This document shows positions 22,513 through 34,463 of a stretch of DNA of 64,000 nt, in pieces (positions within the stretch are counted from its first letter, which is position 1; each line of letters opens with the position of its first letter). The notes below the pieces were generated by a model. The model did no database searches. It was not told the DNA's origin and saw only the letters and a program-made list of their open reading frames with translations. Origin of the DNA: Phytophthora quininea (Eukaryota; Oomycota; Peronosporomycetes; Peronosporales; Peronosporaceae); NCBI GenBank assembly GCA_011947345.1, contig JAAVTG010000620.1:682001-746000 (forward strand). The letters run 5' to 3'. The translations under genes were made by a program, and so were the position numbers.

Positions 22513-22520
22513 TCTAATGT
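22448..22520. repeat. Inverted repeat / hairpin, 19-bp arms
   Basis: ACATTAGATCGCTGTACAC (22448-22466) pairs with GTGCACAGTGATCTAATGT (22502-22520) with two mismatches and a 35-nt loop. It overlaps the end of the preceding open frame. Confidence 0.6.
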
Positions 22521-22799
22521 TATGTGCGGTCAATTTATATTAATGGATCCTGGCGTCACTTCAACAGAAGTTAAGGGCAGCTAAGAATCTTTTTCGCCTA
22601 AATGTGTAGCGGCCTCCTCAGATACGCCAAGACCAGAAACCCCATCCCTAAAATTTAGGCCTGGGGTTCCCAATCCGGGGTGGCATATACCTTGTGCAAC
22701 CCCTCTTGGTAAGAATTACCTCGAGGCACCGTCTACGCGACTTGGGGTAGAAGTAATGGTCAAGCTGCAGCTCCTCCTTCCCGGATCAGACTTCCAGAA

Positions 22800-24180
22800 T
22801 CCAGAGCCAGGGTCCTGGATCCAGGATCACGATTCTTGATTCTAGGGTCAAGAAGCTCACGCAATCTTTACACATTCCTACACCAGCAATAAAACCACAA
22901 CCAGAGCTCACACGACACGATATGTAGGTCCTTGTTTTTCGTTAGCCGAGGATGGGCTAATTCACCAGTGTCAATTGGGGTTTCAGGTCCTGGGTAACTG
23001 GTCGATCCAAGACACCCACAATGCGACGCGCACCGCTCTCTGAGAGAGAAAAGTCACTTGTCAGATTCAAAGCTTATACCCTCGCTTCACACACAGTCTT
23101 CAGTCACGTCCTTGGTTGCCGACTGCTGGTCCAGTCTCCACAGGAATATGAAATGGGAAGGCGCAAGACCCCAACTAGTATGCGAAATAGGGAGGGGTCT
23201 TAACCCAGATCGAACAGCGTCCTGGCCCCTACCTAACTCGACTCGGAACGGTTGGAGTCCCACAGACGTCTCGCAGGCGCGGCCGAATGTGATCCTTGCT
23301 CCACAGCTATAGTGCACCTTGATCCCCTTGCGCAAATTGGTGGCACGACGACGTGGCGACTTGTGTGTTACAGGGAAAAATGAACTCTGTTAAAGTTTAA
23401 AGCTAGCGTACTCTGAGTGCTTACAGTTTTGCCTGATATATATGTCGTCCACGCCATCGTGTCTTGTCTGATTTCAATATGCCGGTCGTGGTTGCAGGTC
23501 TGAAGAGTCGCCCATAATTGAGCAATTTGACCTTTCGGGAAAGGTATGGGAAAATCGTAGGCGACCCTTCAATTTCGAGGACCTGGATCCTGGATCAGGG
23601 TCTGCTATCCTTGATGACTTGAATGCCGGAGAACTTGGGGCATCGAGAAAGTTAGAGTATAGAACTACATCTGGGATCAAGAATCCAGGATCAGGAAGTC
23701 TCAACCACGATCTAGGATCAGGGAGTCTTGACATCTCGGATCCAGGATCTCTAGTCATTGGCAATCACTTTTGGGCAAATAACTTGAAGGTGTGGAATAA
23801 AATATGTTCCGCTGCCAGGATCAAGATTTGTATCTTGGTTTGACGGTGACTTGTAACTTGAATCCAGGATCCTGAACTCAGGACCTGGAATTCCTGGATG
23901 GAATCCAGGATTAGGGAGACATTTCTGCTTAACTTCCAGGAAATGTTGAACTTGTTGGTAGGTTCTTGGTCTTTGACCAAGGCAGGTGGGACGCACTATC
24001 CGATACGTTCGTAATAGGCGTTCTCCTTTCACGTAGAAAAACCCGCTTCAGGGCGAGAGCTGGTCCGGACTGAGTGCTCCGAGTACCCTGTAGCTGGCTC
24101 AGGATTCGCACTTCCGGACCTGGGGCCCCTCCCTAGTTCAGGAATCCAAGATCCAGATCCTGACCATCGCATCTGTCCTT
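22800..24180. repeat. GGATCC-rich palindromic degenerate repeat tract
   Basis: Words such as CCAGGATC, GGATCAGGGAGTCT and CCTGGATCC recur densely, especially at 23,580-23,760 and 23,860-23,915. Perfect palindromes include CCTGGATCCAGG (22814-22825) and CAGGATCCTG (23865-23874). On the minus strand the tract translates to DPGSR-type low complexity. Related GGATC-rich sequence also occurs at 21,430-21,730. There is no fixed unit length; spacing is roughly 20-25 bp where densest. Confidence 0.75.
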
Positions 24181-25019
24181 CAATAGTAAATGCAACATAA
24201 ACAGCTGGCTGGTTTGGCTCCATATCTGAACCCAAATCAGAAGCGGCCATACTTTAGCCAATAGAAAACCTTCATCCGGAAAAATCAAGAGCCTCGTGTC
24301 ACACCAGCAGAGGCGTAGAAACTTCAATCCAGTATTTCGTTTCGAACCACGATCTTCTGGATTGGTGTTGAAAAGAGCTGAAGCTGGCGAAGGATTGCAG
24401 TTGCCCGTGAAGGTGCAGCCCATTTTGTATGTCTGAGATGATTACTAGATGGAGTACACAGGAACCAACGGAATGAATGCGGTCCGACAGAGATTGTGGA
24501 GTGCCTTGCGTGGTGTTGCCAATCTGATAAAAAGAGGTTTATGTGGCTAAGTCGCTTTTTCGTCCTCACCACGCGACAACACTGAGACCACTATGGCATT
24601 TTTGTCATTGCTAGATATAACCTTCCTCTGAACGGAACGCGTGTTCTTGGTGTGAGTTTAAATTTAGCAATACAGTGATGATGGGAAACCCAGAGCTTCC
24701 CGTGCGAAGCGCGACATTAGTGTATGAGGTATAAAATCTAAACGTAATATATATTAACGAGCAAGCTTGACGCGCTGTCAAGAGGCGCGTGACGGCTCGG
24801 CTTCGCCTCGCTTGGTGCCCGCTCACTATTAGTGCGGAAATGGCATAAAAGAGGAAGGTCGGCCATAGTAACAAACGTTTTTGACGCAACGTGACGGCTC
24901 TTGTAAAAAGTGGACTCGGTACCCCATAGTTAAAGGCCCCGTTGGGCTTCCAACTTATATAGGCGATAAACCTTACAATAACAGTATTTTAATAAATAAA
25001 AATAAACAACAAGAACATT
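24181..25019. other. Region without a recognisable gene
   Basis: Short frames on the minus strand show no domain. The segment 24,600-24,890 is mixed AT- and CG-rich with no feature I can support. The next recognisable sequence is the zinc-binding part of a gypsy integrase near 25,020. Confidence 0.4.
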
Positions 25020-26400
25020 TTGAGTGTTTGGAATGTGTTCGGTACAACTTCGCCAAATGTCGTACCCAACGTGTCCTTTCTCATGTAACGATTCGGTACA
25101 TATAGTCTCGCCCGACTGGTGTGATGGTCTTCGTCGGCCGCTTCAGCAAGATGGTTCACCTTGCTGCGGTGCCAGCACAAGTCACGTTTAAACAGATGGC
25201 ACATCTGTTTGTTAACTTGATCTTCAGAGCCCACGGGATGCCCTGTGAGATCATGTCCTACCGTGATCCACGGTTAACGGCCGCGTTTTGGAAGGAGGTC
25301 TTCGCGTTCCTTGGCTCATGGTTGTCGATGTCGACAGCGGACCACCCCCAAACAGAGGGCCAGACCGAGCACGTGAACCGCGTGCTCGGTGACATTCGCA
25401 AGAGTTATGCCCACTCATTCGCCGAGTGGAGCGACTGCCTGCCGATGGCAGAGTTCGCCATCAACAACTCGGTGCATGCATCGACTGGGCATACACCGTT
25501 CTACGTGAATGGCATGCGACATCCCCGTGTTCCCGCCATGCTTAGAGGGGTTGCAGCTCCCTTGAGCGGGGAGGATCTGTGAACGCTGACCGTTCACAAG
25601 ATAATACAGTCAGCGAGGCGCTGATCGTACTAACGCGCGCAGAAGCCGCTCGTCAAAAGCGAGTGCGCTTGCGTCTTCACGGGGTATAGGCGCCGATAAC
25701 GCATTCGTGCAGGGCACGGACGCAACAAGAACCATCGCTACGGAAGCGATGGGTCATCAAGAAGACGGTCCCATACCTATCAAGGCGGCTGACATGGCCG
25801 GTGACGAAGACGTGTTGGACTTGCAGTCGAACATCGGAATTTTACAAGAGACCGAACAAGGACACGTCACACCAAGACCAAGTGCACCCACCGATCATGT
25901 GGATGCTCAAGACAAAAGACGCTACGTGATGGACAAGAAGCTACAAGCCCAAGAAGACACGTTGGTCGAAATGACCAATGTGGATGTGGAGAAGTTCGTT
26001 CAAGACCGACAAGCCGTCATGCGGTTTGTCCGAGACACGATCGCATCCTCTGTTGATCGACAGAAGATAATTGATGAATGTGGACAAGACGCAAGGAATA
26101 ACAACAGTGAATTCATTGGTTTTATTGTCTAAGCAGAATTTGCCTAGGCACGCTGTCTTGAATTATTATTATTTTATTATTTTTTATTTTTTTTTTTTTT
26201 TTGGGGGTGGGGTGGGGGCGAGCTTGCTAGGCCCACGCTTCATCGGTCCCTTCTGTATCTTGGCTCACAATGACACAGCTTAAACGCTGATCATACCGTC
26301 CAGCATGAAGCTGAACCCGACGCTCTACATCGACAGACTAAAGGTGTATCGCGAACAGAATACGCCTGCTCGCTCGTTGGGAACGAGCGAAAACGAGTTG
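25020..26400 (+). pseudogene. Ty3/gypsy retrotransposon integrase, 3' part of pol
   Basis: A remnant of the HHCC zinc finger (CLECVRYNFAKCR) at about 25,025 precedes the core. The frame 25121-25582 gives FVGRFSKMVHLAAV, then SYRDPRLTAAFWKEVF (Asp of the DDE triad). It continues with STADHPQTEGQTEHVNRVLG (Glu of the triad) and AEFAINNSVHASTGHTPFYV, all classic gypsy integrase. A frame at 25707-26132 encodes a charged linker with a helical end (DRQAVMRFVRDTIASSVDRQ). After an inserted poly-T/poly-G stretch (about 26,180-26,215) the integrase tail GPRFIGPFCILAHNDTA and MKLNPTLYIDRLKVYREQ is readable, with a stop at the Tyr codon between them. RT and RNase H are absent upstream. The copy is dead. 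Confidence 0.88.
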
Positions 26401-26404
26401 CAGA

Positions 26405-27911
26405 CTACGACTCGCCGCCAAAGTCGTGTGACGAGCCCGAGCGCAAAGGACGCATGTTCACGCTCCTCATGAGCGCATCGAACTTCCCCTCAAGCTCGAC
26501 ACAACGAGCTTGAGCAGCACCAGCAGCGTTGCGATCACAAGCGATCAGTGAAGAGAGCTGCTGATCATAGTCAGTAACTACTTCCAGCACCCGGTGTTGG
26601 AGAGCAGCGACGTCTGCTTCCAGACGACAAAGACCAGCCGCCGGCGCCCTTGCAGGTTTCCGATGACTTAACGCGCTGGGTTGTCGAGCGAATTGTAGCG
26701 CTCCGGGAACGACGGGCTGGCCGAGGTCAGCGTCGTTTTCGATGTCGTTGGGGAGGATGGTCTCTCTAACAGGAAACATCGGAGCCGCGGAACATTGTTG
26801 TGCAGGAAATGGTGATAGCGTACGAGAATCATCACCATCTACGGCATTGTCAGGGCTAGCCTTCGGCTCGACTTTATAGCAGCCGTACGTGTCTACTATA
26901 CGGGGCGTTTTGATCGGGAGGTAGCGATCTGTTCTCAGCATCTAGGCCATTCCAAGACATCTCTTGGTACACGATCCAGCGTTTACCCACACGCGTCCTC
27001 CTCGGTAAGTCTGCGCGCATAGTGTGGGCAGCTCGAACATTACTCGCCCCGTGTCATGGCACACGGGATGCCAGCACGAGCGCTAAGCTCGTGCAGAAGA
27101 GCAATACGGCCAGTCGTGCTCCTCTTGTAGTAGTGCGCCTGCTGCTTGAGCAGGCACTCACGGAATGCAGCTGCGCCGCCTTCCTTGCGCCAGTTTGTGA
27201 CGAACTGGTTCCACCCTGAGCGAGAGCCGCAATCGCGCTGATTTTGCTCCGCGGACTGGGTCGCACCGACTTGTAATGGCACAGCTCAAGTACAGCAGCG
27301 CGTAGTAGTCGCGGTGCCTAGTGGAACCGGCCGTGAGGCCGAGTTTAGCTGCGACTTAGTCGTCAGCGATGGAGTCGACGTTGAAGAGGGCACATGCCCT
27401 CCCTTCTAGCGCACCATCATTTTCTTGGAGGCGATCGCCTCCGATCTCATCAGCAATGGTGGCGTCGCACGCGACCTCGCTGCGTGACGGTCTGTCGGTA
27501 GTTACGACGGCGTAGACAGAAGAACAGCAGCGATGGATGGCTCCACCGCGCTAGCAGACGCGACTTCACCTTCTTTCTGCGTGTCAACACGCTGGCACCG
27601 AGAGCCCGACGATGATCCCTCGGGTGTGGCAGACGGGGGCCCCGTTGCCTTTCTTCGAGGGAAGAGGCTGACGGCTCCTCCTTATCAACTTCCATGGCAC
27701 TGCTATAGTCCACCAACAGCGATGGACTATCACGACTACCCGAGCCGTGCTCGGAGTCTACTTCACGTTCAGTCGTCGTAGACTGAGTCGTGCCAACGGC
27801 GCTATGTCGTGGTGGTTCGGCTTGCGCAGCCCTCGCGGGGTGCGCGACGGTTTCCAACCCCCAGACTAATCGGTTAAGGGGTAGCTTGAACCTCATTAAC
27901 GAACAGTACAA
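26405..27911 (-). pseudogene. Retrotransposon gag-like frames with LTR-like leader
   Basis: Three consecutive minus-strand frames (27911-27450, 27282-27040, 26941-26405) form a broken gag-like protein. It starts with an acidic segment (SSAMEVDKEEPSASSLEE), then NQFVTNWRKEGGAAAFREC, and ends in a coiled coil (LEADVAALQHRVLEVVTDYD). The upstream sequence (27,850-27,960) has the Pro/Gly-poor, AAGCCCCCAAAGGGGC-type look of a gypsy LTR or leader. It abuts the plus-strand gypsy integrase tail at about 26,400 in opposite orientation. Assignment to Ty3/gypsy gag is likely but rests on general character; it could also belong to the neighbouring DIRS element. Confidence 0.5.
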
Positions 27912-27971
27912 GCTACGACCGGCAACTCTGTGATTGAGAGTTAAGCCCCCAAAGGGGCCGTGTAGTAATCG

Positions 27972-29040
27972 TTAGTTAACGAAGTGTGGGGCCCCCTTAT
28001 TCCCTTGAATCATGTCGCTTGACAGTCGGTAGACGGATTCTCTGCACAGGCGTGTGTAGGACTTCAACGCGTCCGAAACCCAGCGTCCGTGAAACTGGAT
28101 GGTTGTTGACTCGGTTCCAGCTCGGTACAAATGAGTAGCGCCTCCGGCGCGCAAGGGGTGGGTACTGTAGTTGGTGCTGTTTTCTCCTGATCGCACTGCT
28201 GCCGCCTTGACAGCTCTCGCGACGTCAGTTGAGGAGGTGCATGCTGGCCTCCCCGACAGGGTCATGTAAAATGCTGCGTGAATGTCTACGGGGAGCTGAC
28301 GACGAGCCTGGAGTAGAAGCAGGGCTCCGAGCACGGGGCACACAACCTTGTGGCCTGATCTTCTGAGCATGCGGACTACGGGAGGGAGGCCGTGCTGATT
28401 GGTCTTAGAACTACGAAGGCTGATGCGTACAGCCACTGCAGTCGACGGGTTCCTCGTGCTTCGTCCTTGTTCGTCTAATACGGATATGTCTCGCGCTTGG
28501 ATGGCGAACCACTTGAATGACGTGCTGGAAACCGCCACGACTTCGGGTCTTCTTAAGAGGAAGAAGAACACTAAGCACAGCACCCCTAAGGGGCATGTGC
28601 CGTCGGGTCCGCTAGGCACAGGGAGCTGAAGCAGGACTCTAGCATCCGTAAGGACACGGGGGACTTGCTGTGCCGTGGTGGATCGAGGCGACGAATCCCT
28701 TTGAGCAGCATGCATACGTGCGAGTGGTCGATGGGGAACGAGTTCCCGTACGCTGTGAAGAAGTGCCGGATACCGTAGAGAGTCGCCGTGATCGTAGAGC
28801 TCTGAACCGGGCGTTCTGAGCTAAAGCTGAACCAAAGCCCTTTGATGTTGAAGTTGGAGATATGGCCTACTCGGGCGTTGATTGACATACGCGTAAACCA
28901 GGGGGATTCCGCGTTGAGAGGTCGATGCCCACCATTGTGTCATGGCGCGTTGGTACTTAAACAGGGTTAAGTCGGAGATGCGCTGCCAGAGCGAGTTCAG
29001 TCCTTGAACGTCCAACGTCGGTGATGTCTGTTGCCAGCCA
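27972..29040 (-). pseudogene. DIRS tyrosine recombinase
   Basis: From about 29,040 the minus strand reads LNSLWQRISDLTLFKYQRAM (SAM-like N-terminal domain). After frame changes comes ITATLYGIRHFFTAYGNSFP, then the catalytic domain in the frame 28715-27972. The recombinase signature is clear: RISLRSSKTNQHGLP (first Arg region), HPLRAGGATHLYRAG (H-x-x-R), FHGRWVSDALKSYTRL (second His/Trp box and the presumed nucleophile Tyr). Tyrosine recombinases instead of DDE integrases define DIRS-like retrotransposons. The domain follows RT/RNase H on the same strand in the expected order. Two frame changes in the N-terminal half make this copy disrupted, though the catalytic residues are present. Confidence 0.88.
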
Positions 29041-29044
29041 GAAG

Positions 29045-30917
29045 TTAGTAAAGAAAACTTGGTGAAGAAGTCTCTGGAGCCCCTAGTCTGGAGTCAGCAT
29101 CGGCTCGAGTATTCTCGGCACCCGCGATGTGGGAAGCAGAGAAGCGGAGTCGGAGGGTCGACTCCCACCAGCCTAAGAGGTGGATCAGGACTTGAGCGCG
29201 GGGGTTGCTTGCCGCGAGCTTGCTGTTCCAGGCGACGGCCGATGAGTTGTCGATGCGAAAAGGCACGTGTAGGGGTCGGGAGGAGCTGCCTCTCCGCGAC
29301 GCCCAGCGCTGACCCACTCGTTCACGGCGAAGGCGCAGGCGAGCAACTCCCGGTAGATAATATCGAAGTGATTGATGTGCTGAGACTTGAAAGCTGCCAC
29401 CAATTCTAACTCGGGAGTAGTGAACCGATACGTAAGGGCAGCCCGAGCAGTGGTGTCCAGAGCGCAGAGCCCGAAATCAGACGCGTCAGTCTCCACAATG
29501 ATGTCCGGAGATGGCAGCGACAGGAAGTAGTCCAGCGCAATGCCGTTGAGGGCAGGCAAATGCAGGACGAGCCGCCACCACCGCAATTCAGTCTTCATAG
29601 TCGCTGACAAGGGGGCCATGCGAAACGACCTAGCGCAGCTTCGCGTTGGCGTAGCCGCTGAAGAAATGAACAGGCGGGCCAGACACTTCGCGACGTGACG
29701 CAGGCTGCCAAGCAAGAACCGGTAGGCGGTTCTGGAGATCGATGTCGCACTGAGGGCCGACGCAACCAAGGCTTTAGCCTTCCGAATCTTGATCTCTGGC
29801 ATGGCCACCGTGCCTTCGGTGGAGTCAAAGACTAGGCCGAGCACTTTCTGACGGGTCTACCAGGGAGTGAATTTGTCCTCGTTAAGAGAGTTGGGGCCCA
29901 ATACTACTGTCATTGCGAAGCGGAGCGAGCGGTTCATGTCCGCGCAGTTGGTCGCTGTATCCGCACCGACATTGATATGGTCGTCGACCGAATGATAGTT
30001 GAAGAAGTCGGAAGAGTTCTGCTCGTTATAGTGAGAACAGAGGACGTGGGAGATAGCGCCGCCAACTACTTCGTAGCAGCCGGGTGACCCAGTCCAACCA
30101 AACGGGGCGGCTAGATCAATGATCAAGGCGCCTTCCTCGATACAACCAGCGAACCACCGAACCACCGAACGCTGTCGCTGTGTATGCTGATGTTGGGAAA
30201 GGCAGAGGCCACATCGCCCGCCATACTGTTGGTATCGGTACCGGGGTGTGTTTTGGACACACGCAGGATTTCCGAGGCCGCAGCGTCGCAGTGGGTATAT
30301 TCGGCAGGGGGATAGAATCCGAGCCCATGGCGTCGTTCACCGAGGAGCCTTCCGGGTAGGATAAGTCATGGATCGTTCGTCCGCTCGAGGCTGGATCGGC
30401 AGATCCTTTGACAATGACGCTGGAGGGGCTAATGAAAAACCTCCGGCCAAGGATCCTGTATATCGCTATCCAGGACCAAACAGCCCCAGACATCTTGGTC
30501 TTTACGAATATTTTTCTGGAGCACGTTGAGTCGCTCGCTGGCCGAACCGTGGTTTGGTGGTCGAACGGATTGGTGTGGCGGCGGTTCCGTCATGCGCATC
30601 CGGACACCGTTAGCCGCGATATCGCGAAGGTGCTCAAGATGCGGGTATCCTGCGCAGATCTTCTCGATGACCGGCAGCACCATGTGCTTGTTCGATTTGT
30701 AGTCGCCAGGAGTTTGAAATCGTACCAGATCAACAAATGCAGGTAGCGAAATCTTGGTCCGGCGTATGAATTCAGACAGGACACGCTGCAGGGGGCGGTC
30801 AAGCAGAAAAACCGGGCCTTGAGGCGTGGAGTACACATGCGGGTGGGGCTCTCTGGGCAGGTGTAAACCCAACGTGGCCGAGTGCCGAAGCAATGGTCGC
30901 TCGGCGAGTTGATTCAA
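29045..30917 (-). pseudogene. DIRS reverse transcriptase and RNase H
   Basis: The RT begins in the frame 30917-30429 (IRRTKISLPAFVDLVRF) and continues at 30493-30116 with GSADPASSGRTIHDLSYPEG. It then reads at 30165-29857 FGWTGSPGCYEVVGGAI and FNYHSVDDHINVGADT, the last being the catalytic VDD box. RNase H follows in 29844-29185 with IIVETDASDFGLCALD and, after a frame change, FRIDNSSAVAWNSKLAA and SASHIAGAENTRADADSRLG (29317-29045). The order RT, RNase H, tyrosine recombinase is that of DIRS elements. Four or more frame changes are present; several could be single-base errors. It lies upstream of the recombinase and downstream of gag on the minus strand. Confidence 0.85.
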
Positions 30918-31121
30918 GCAGGTTGTTGCGAGCGGTGGTGTTTCTTACGAAGCGGCGGTGCCTACCCTCGGTAACGACCAGTACGAAGCGGGGAGCGCGG
31001 CCCGGAGGAAGTTGGTTGTGCCAGTATCGGCATCATGTAGGCTGGACCGATCAGATGGGCAGAACGGGCCTGGTGACTGACCAATCGGTTGGACTTGTCG
31101 GAGCCCCTGATGGGGACGTGG

Positions 31122-31406
31122 TTATACGACCGGAGAGGGCTGTATAGCCGGAACAACGTACGGTGTAGAGCGGGGCTGTATAGCTGTACAGAGCGGAGGA
31201 GTAGGGCGGGGCTGTATAGTTGAATGAGGCCGTAAGACCAAGCGTAGTGCTGTATGGGGCTGTGTAGTCCGATGTGGCCTCCTGGTCGAGACACGCGGAC
31301 TAGCTGGTGCTGTCCGCGTGGCCGATGGCGACGATGTGGATGAAGGAGGTGGGACTACCTCTGTCCGCCGGTCTTCCGACGAGTCAGCGGGTGCGCTCGA
31401 TACCAC
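31122..31406 (-). repeat. Degenerate GGGCTGTATAG repeat in the gag-pol linker
   Basis: The plus-strand word GGGCTGTATAG and close variants recur about five times between 31,130 and 31,270, mixed with GTAGAGCGGGGCT-type sequence. On the minus strand it reads as Pro/Arg/Thr/Gln-rich low complexity (TAIQPRSTPYVVPAIQPSP). It lies between DIRS gag and RT. Confidence 0.5.
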
Positions 31407-31789
31407 GAGATTAGCAAAAAGGAATATTTTTGTTTGATTAACGTAGGCTTAAGGGTCTCGGGCTGTCAATCTCTCGGCATCATCAACTGGGAGTGCGGTC
31501 CTCGCGCGCACCGTAGGTGCGATCCATCTAGTCGCGCAGGCGATGGGGAAGGCCGTCTGACCACGTGTTTGTGCGGCGAGGATTTCCGCAACCGTCTCGG
31601 GTGCCGCCCGAGCACGAGAGCCCAGCAAGGTGGCGGATATTCACGGTGGTTCACTGGGATTAGGCGCCGGATGTCCTCCGGGATCGCTGACCCCTTATTC
31701 GCGTCGCACCGAGGGTAGCGAGGGGTCAGAGTTGCTCGACTCGCTGCGAGCATGAGGGCGGCCCACACGTGTTGTCGTCATCACGCTCA

Positions 31790-32763
31790 CTAGTGCCACA
31801 GTCCACTCAGGGGATTGAGGGTCGATTGGGATTCGTAGTAGTTGTTCCACCATTGAGGGTTGCCGGACTGTAGGTGTCCCATTGCTGTCCCGAGCAACTT
31901 GTTGGCAAAGAGCAGGGTAAGCCGCTCGCGGGCCGGTGTAATGGCGGGGTCGGCAGACTTGTTCGTCGATACGAAAGCACGTAACCGAGACGTGAGCTTC
32001 CGAACGTGATCGTACCAGAATTCGTTGCCAAAGGCCGCTAGGCCGTGAATGGCGTCCAGAATGTCGTCGTGGGAATCGCATCGAGTGGACGCCGAGGGAA
32101 ATTGCGCGGAGGGACTGAAATTGTTGGAAAAGTTGGCGTTGGTAGAGCCCTGCTCGAGGGCGTCCAGATCCGACACCTCCCGGCAGTTCAGCAGCGTTAA
32201 TCCACGACTGCCAAGACGACCACTGAAAAGTGCCATTAAAACCGCTGGAGTCACGGAAAACTTGACCGACTCCGCTTCCTGATCGACACAACAAAATTCA
32301 TAGCGGAAATGGGCTTACCTTCGCGGGGGAGGAAGTGGTTGAACATCCTGACTGCTGCCAACAGATGCACTTGGTGAGGATTGTATTCCCCCTTGGCTTT
32401 CCTCGACACATCTGGAAAACTGTCGCATGAAACTTGGCAGAGCGACAGAGGCGGCCACTCGCCTTTAGCGTTGGCCGCCGTGGATTCGACAATCGCGCGA
32501 CTGGACGACACTCGCGCTGGCTGCACCTGTAGCAGTTGGCGCAGCCGCATGACTTCGGCGCGAAGAGCTGCAACGTCTTGGGTCTCGACGGACCGTAGCG
32601 GAGTCTCGATCCCGGCCCGATGCAGTAGAACTGTTGGCAGGGCGTGCAGACATTGCGTACAGGACAACAGGAATGCTTCTTGTTGAATGCTTGGGAATCT
32701 TGGCGGTGAAAGCGAAATGAGTGGCTTTGAGGCGGCTGGTAGTCCTGGTGCGGAAATCACCAT
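31790..32763 (-). pseudogene. DIRS gag
   Basis: Minus-strand frames 32763-32251 and 32254-31790 together make a gag-like protein. Its first part has a short leucine-rich coiled coil (VAALRAEVMRLRQLLQ) and a helical block (HQVHLLAAVRMFNHFLPREG). The second part reads HDDILDAIHGLAAFGNEFWY, TPARERLTLLFANKLLGTAM and ends SGNPQWWNNYYES, the pattern of DIRS gag proteins in oomycetes. There is a frame change at about 32,254. It precedes RT on the same strand, as expected for gag. No termini (inverted or internal complementary repeats) could be identified, so the element's true ends are unknown. Confidence 0.65.
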
Positions 32764-34463
32764 TTATCTTGCTTGCTTTGCACGCGAAAAATTCCCTTCA
32801 CACGGCGAATCCTAGGAAACGGCGTCTCCAGGTTTACTTCCGGTGCTCTGGGAGTGCTCAGAGGCGTTCCGTGCGTGCCAGATTTGTACGGATATCATGT
32901 AACGCGGTAGGAAATTCCCACCGGTCGCGGGAGTCTTGGGGCACACAATGTTTACAATCATTACGGGCCGCCAAAGGGAGCAGGCTTTAGCGTGTGTCCT
33001 AAGTTTTGTCGCGGTGCCGATGCCACGTAGTTGTACGGCAGCTCTCTCAAGGAGGCCGAAATCTAGATTGTTGTCACAAACTCTTTGTTTCCTTATCTGA
33101 TCGGAGGATCATCTCCAAATAGCAATCTCAAAAGCGACCTGGAAGCCGAGTTACGGCTGCGGTGTTGGAGAACACACGAAATCGTCAAGTTTGGCTTCCT
33201 CGCAATGCACACAACAAATCCTCCGAGTCTAAGGTCGACGACTCTGTGTGACCTGCGCTAGGGTCGCTTCCCTACGAGCTATGCCTCCGCAGGAGTGACG
33301 GCAGATATCCAACCCGTGCAGGTACTTACCGGAAGAGTGTGCACTGGTTTAGAACTTTCCTTCTATACAAATATATAATGAAATAGTCTGTTACTATTTC
33401 TGCCTTGCCTGTCGCGACTCTTTATCACAGGGGCTCTTCACACCCTGGGACCCTTCGTATTCTAGGATCCGATCTCCCCAAGTCGAGATTGTTCCTCGCT
33501 AAGTCTGGCTAGGTTCACCCAGACTTCGTCAAGTCGGATAATCGACTCGCTGAGTCTTCTTGAATTCGCCAACTGTGTACCGCACACAGCTCATCCCATT
33601 CGCTGACTTAGTGGCTGACAGTCTGAGCAATGGAATATGTCAGAGCAGAGGATTTGCGACACCACACGGCTCAAAACGTAACTGTCCCAAACCTTTTGTC
33701 GCGGAGTGTACATATACAGAACAAAACTTCCGCTTCAAGCATATATGGGCCAAATCTGGCGGCGGATTCACCTTCGGTACGTTGCGTCTGGATCTGTCGT
33801 TTGGGCGCGGTGGGCAGGTTTATCCGTGAGGACAGTGCTCGCCCTCAGAACCAAAAGTTTGTGGCAAGGTTAAGCGTATAGTGTGACAGCTGAATTGTCA
33901 GTGCTTGTATTAGGGGTTGCGTATCTCCCCGCTTCTCTAAAGGTCACTGCAGGCTGAGCACCTCGGGTCAGCGAAGTTTGGCGCGCTAGCGAGCTCGTGC
34001 TAGGGATGTCTGTTTACTTGGGAGGTTTGCGTGGACGGATCGCAAGACCAGTCAGTCATGGTGCTAGGGCTAAATCTTAGGTCTTCCGATTTGAGCCTCA
34101 ACTCCCGCAAACCTACTAAAAAATTCCTTAATGTCGAACCAGCGGGTAGGAGCAGAACGTTTGTACGCGATGATACACATCCTGCAATCACACCCGCTCG
34201 TGTCCTCTTGTGAGTAATAATTTCAGGTAGCTGACATTATCCGGAGATGTTACAATAGTCGTTAAGCTGTTTGGTGCGGACACTGACCGCAAGCGCAGTC
34301 GAAGGGTAAACCGATTGAGCCTCATCCACCTACGTTGATCTGCCTTTGCTCAATGCGAAAGTTGACTTCTTACCCCCATGCAACACCAATGCAACACATT
34401 TTTGTAATATTTTGATCAATCATATGCAGTTCTCAAAACAAAACAAAATAGTCATTTCTCAAG
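32764..34463. other. Region without a recognisable gene
   Basis: Part of 32,764-33,000 is probably leader of the DIRS element. Frames at 33560-33881 have no recognisable domain. The stretch 33,300-33,550 contains repeated GTC(A/G)AGTC-type words but no ordered repeat. Nothing further can be supported. Confidence 0.4.

Noticed and set aside
23474..24423. Minus-strand ORFs rich in DPGSR as real proteins
   Set aside because: They are translations of the GGATCC-type repeat tract in a low-complexity frame.
26180..26215. Poly-T/poly-G stretch as a retroposon tail
   Set aside because: It lies inside the gypsy integrase C-terminal region, so it is more simply a microsatellite expansion or local insertion.
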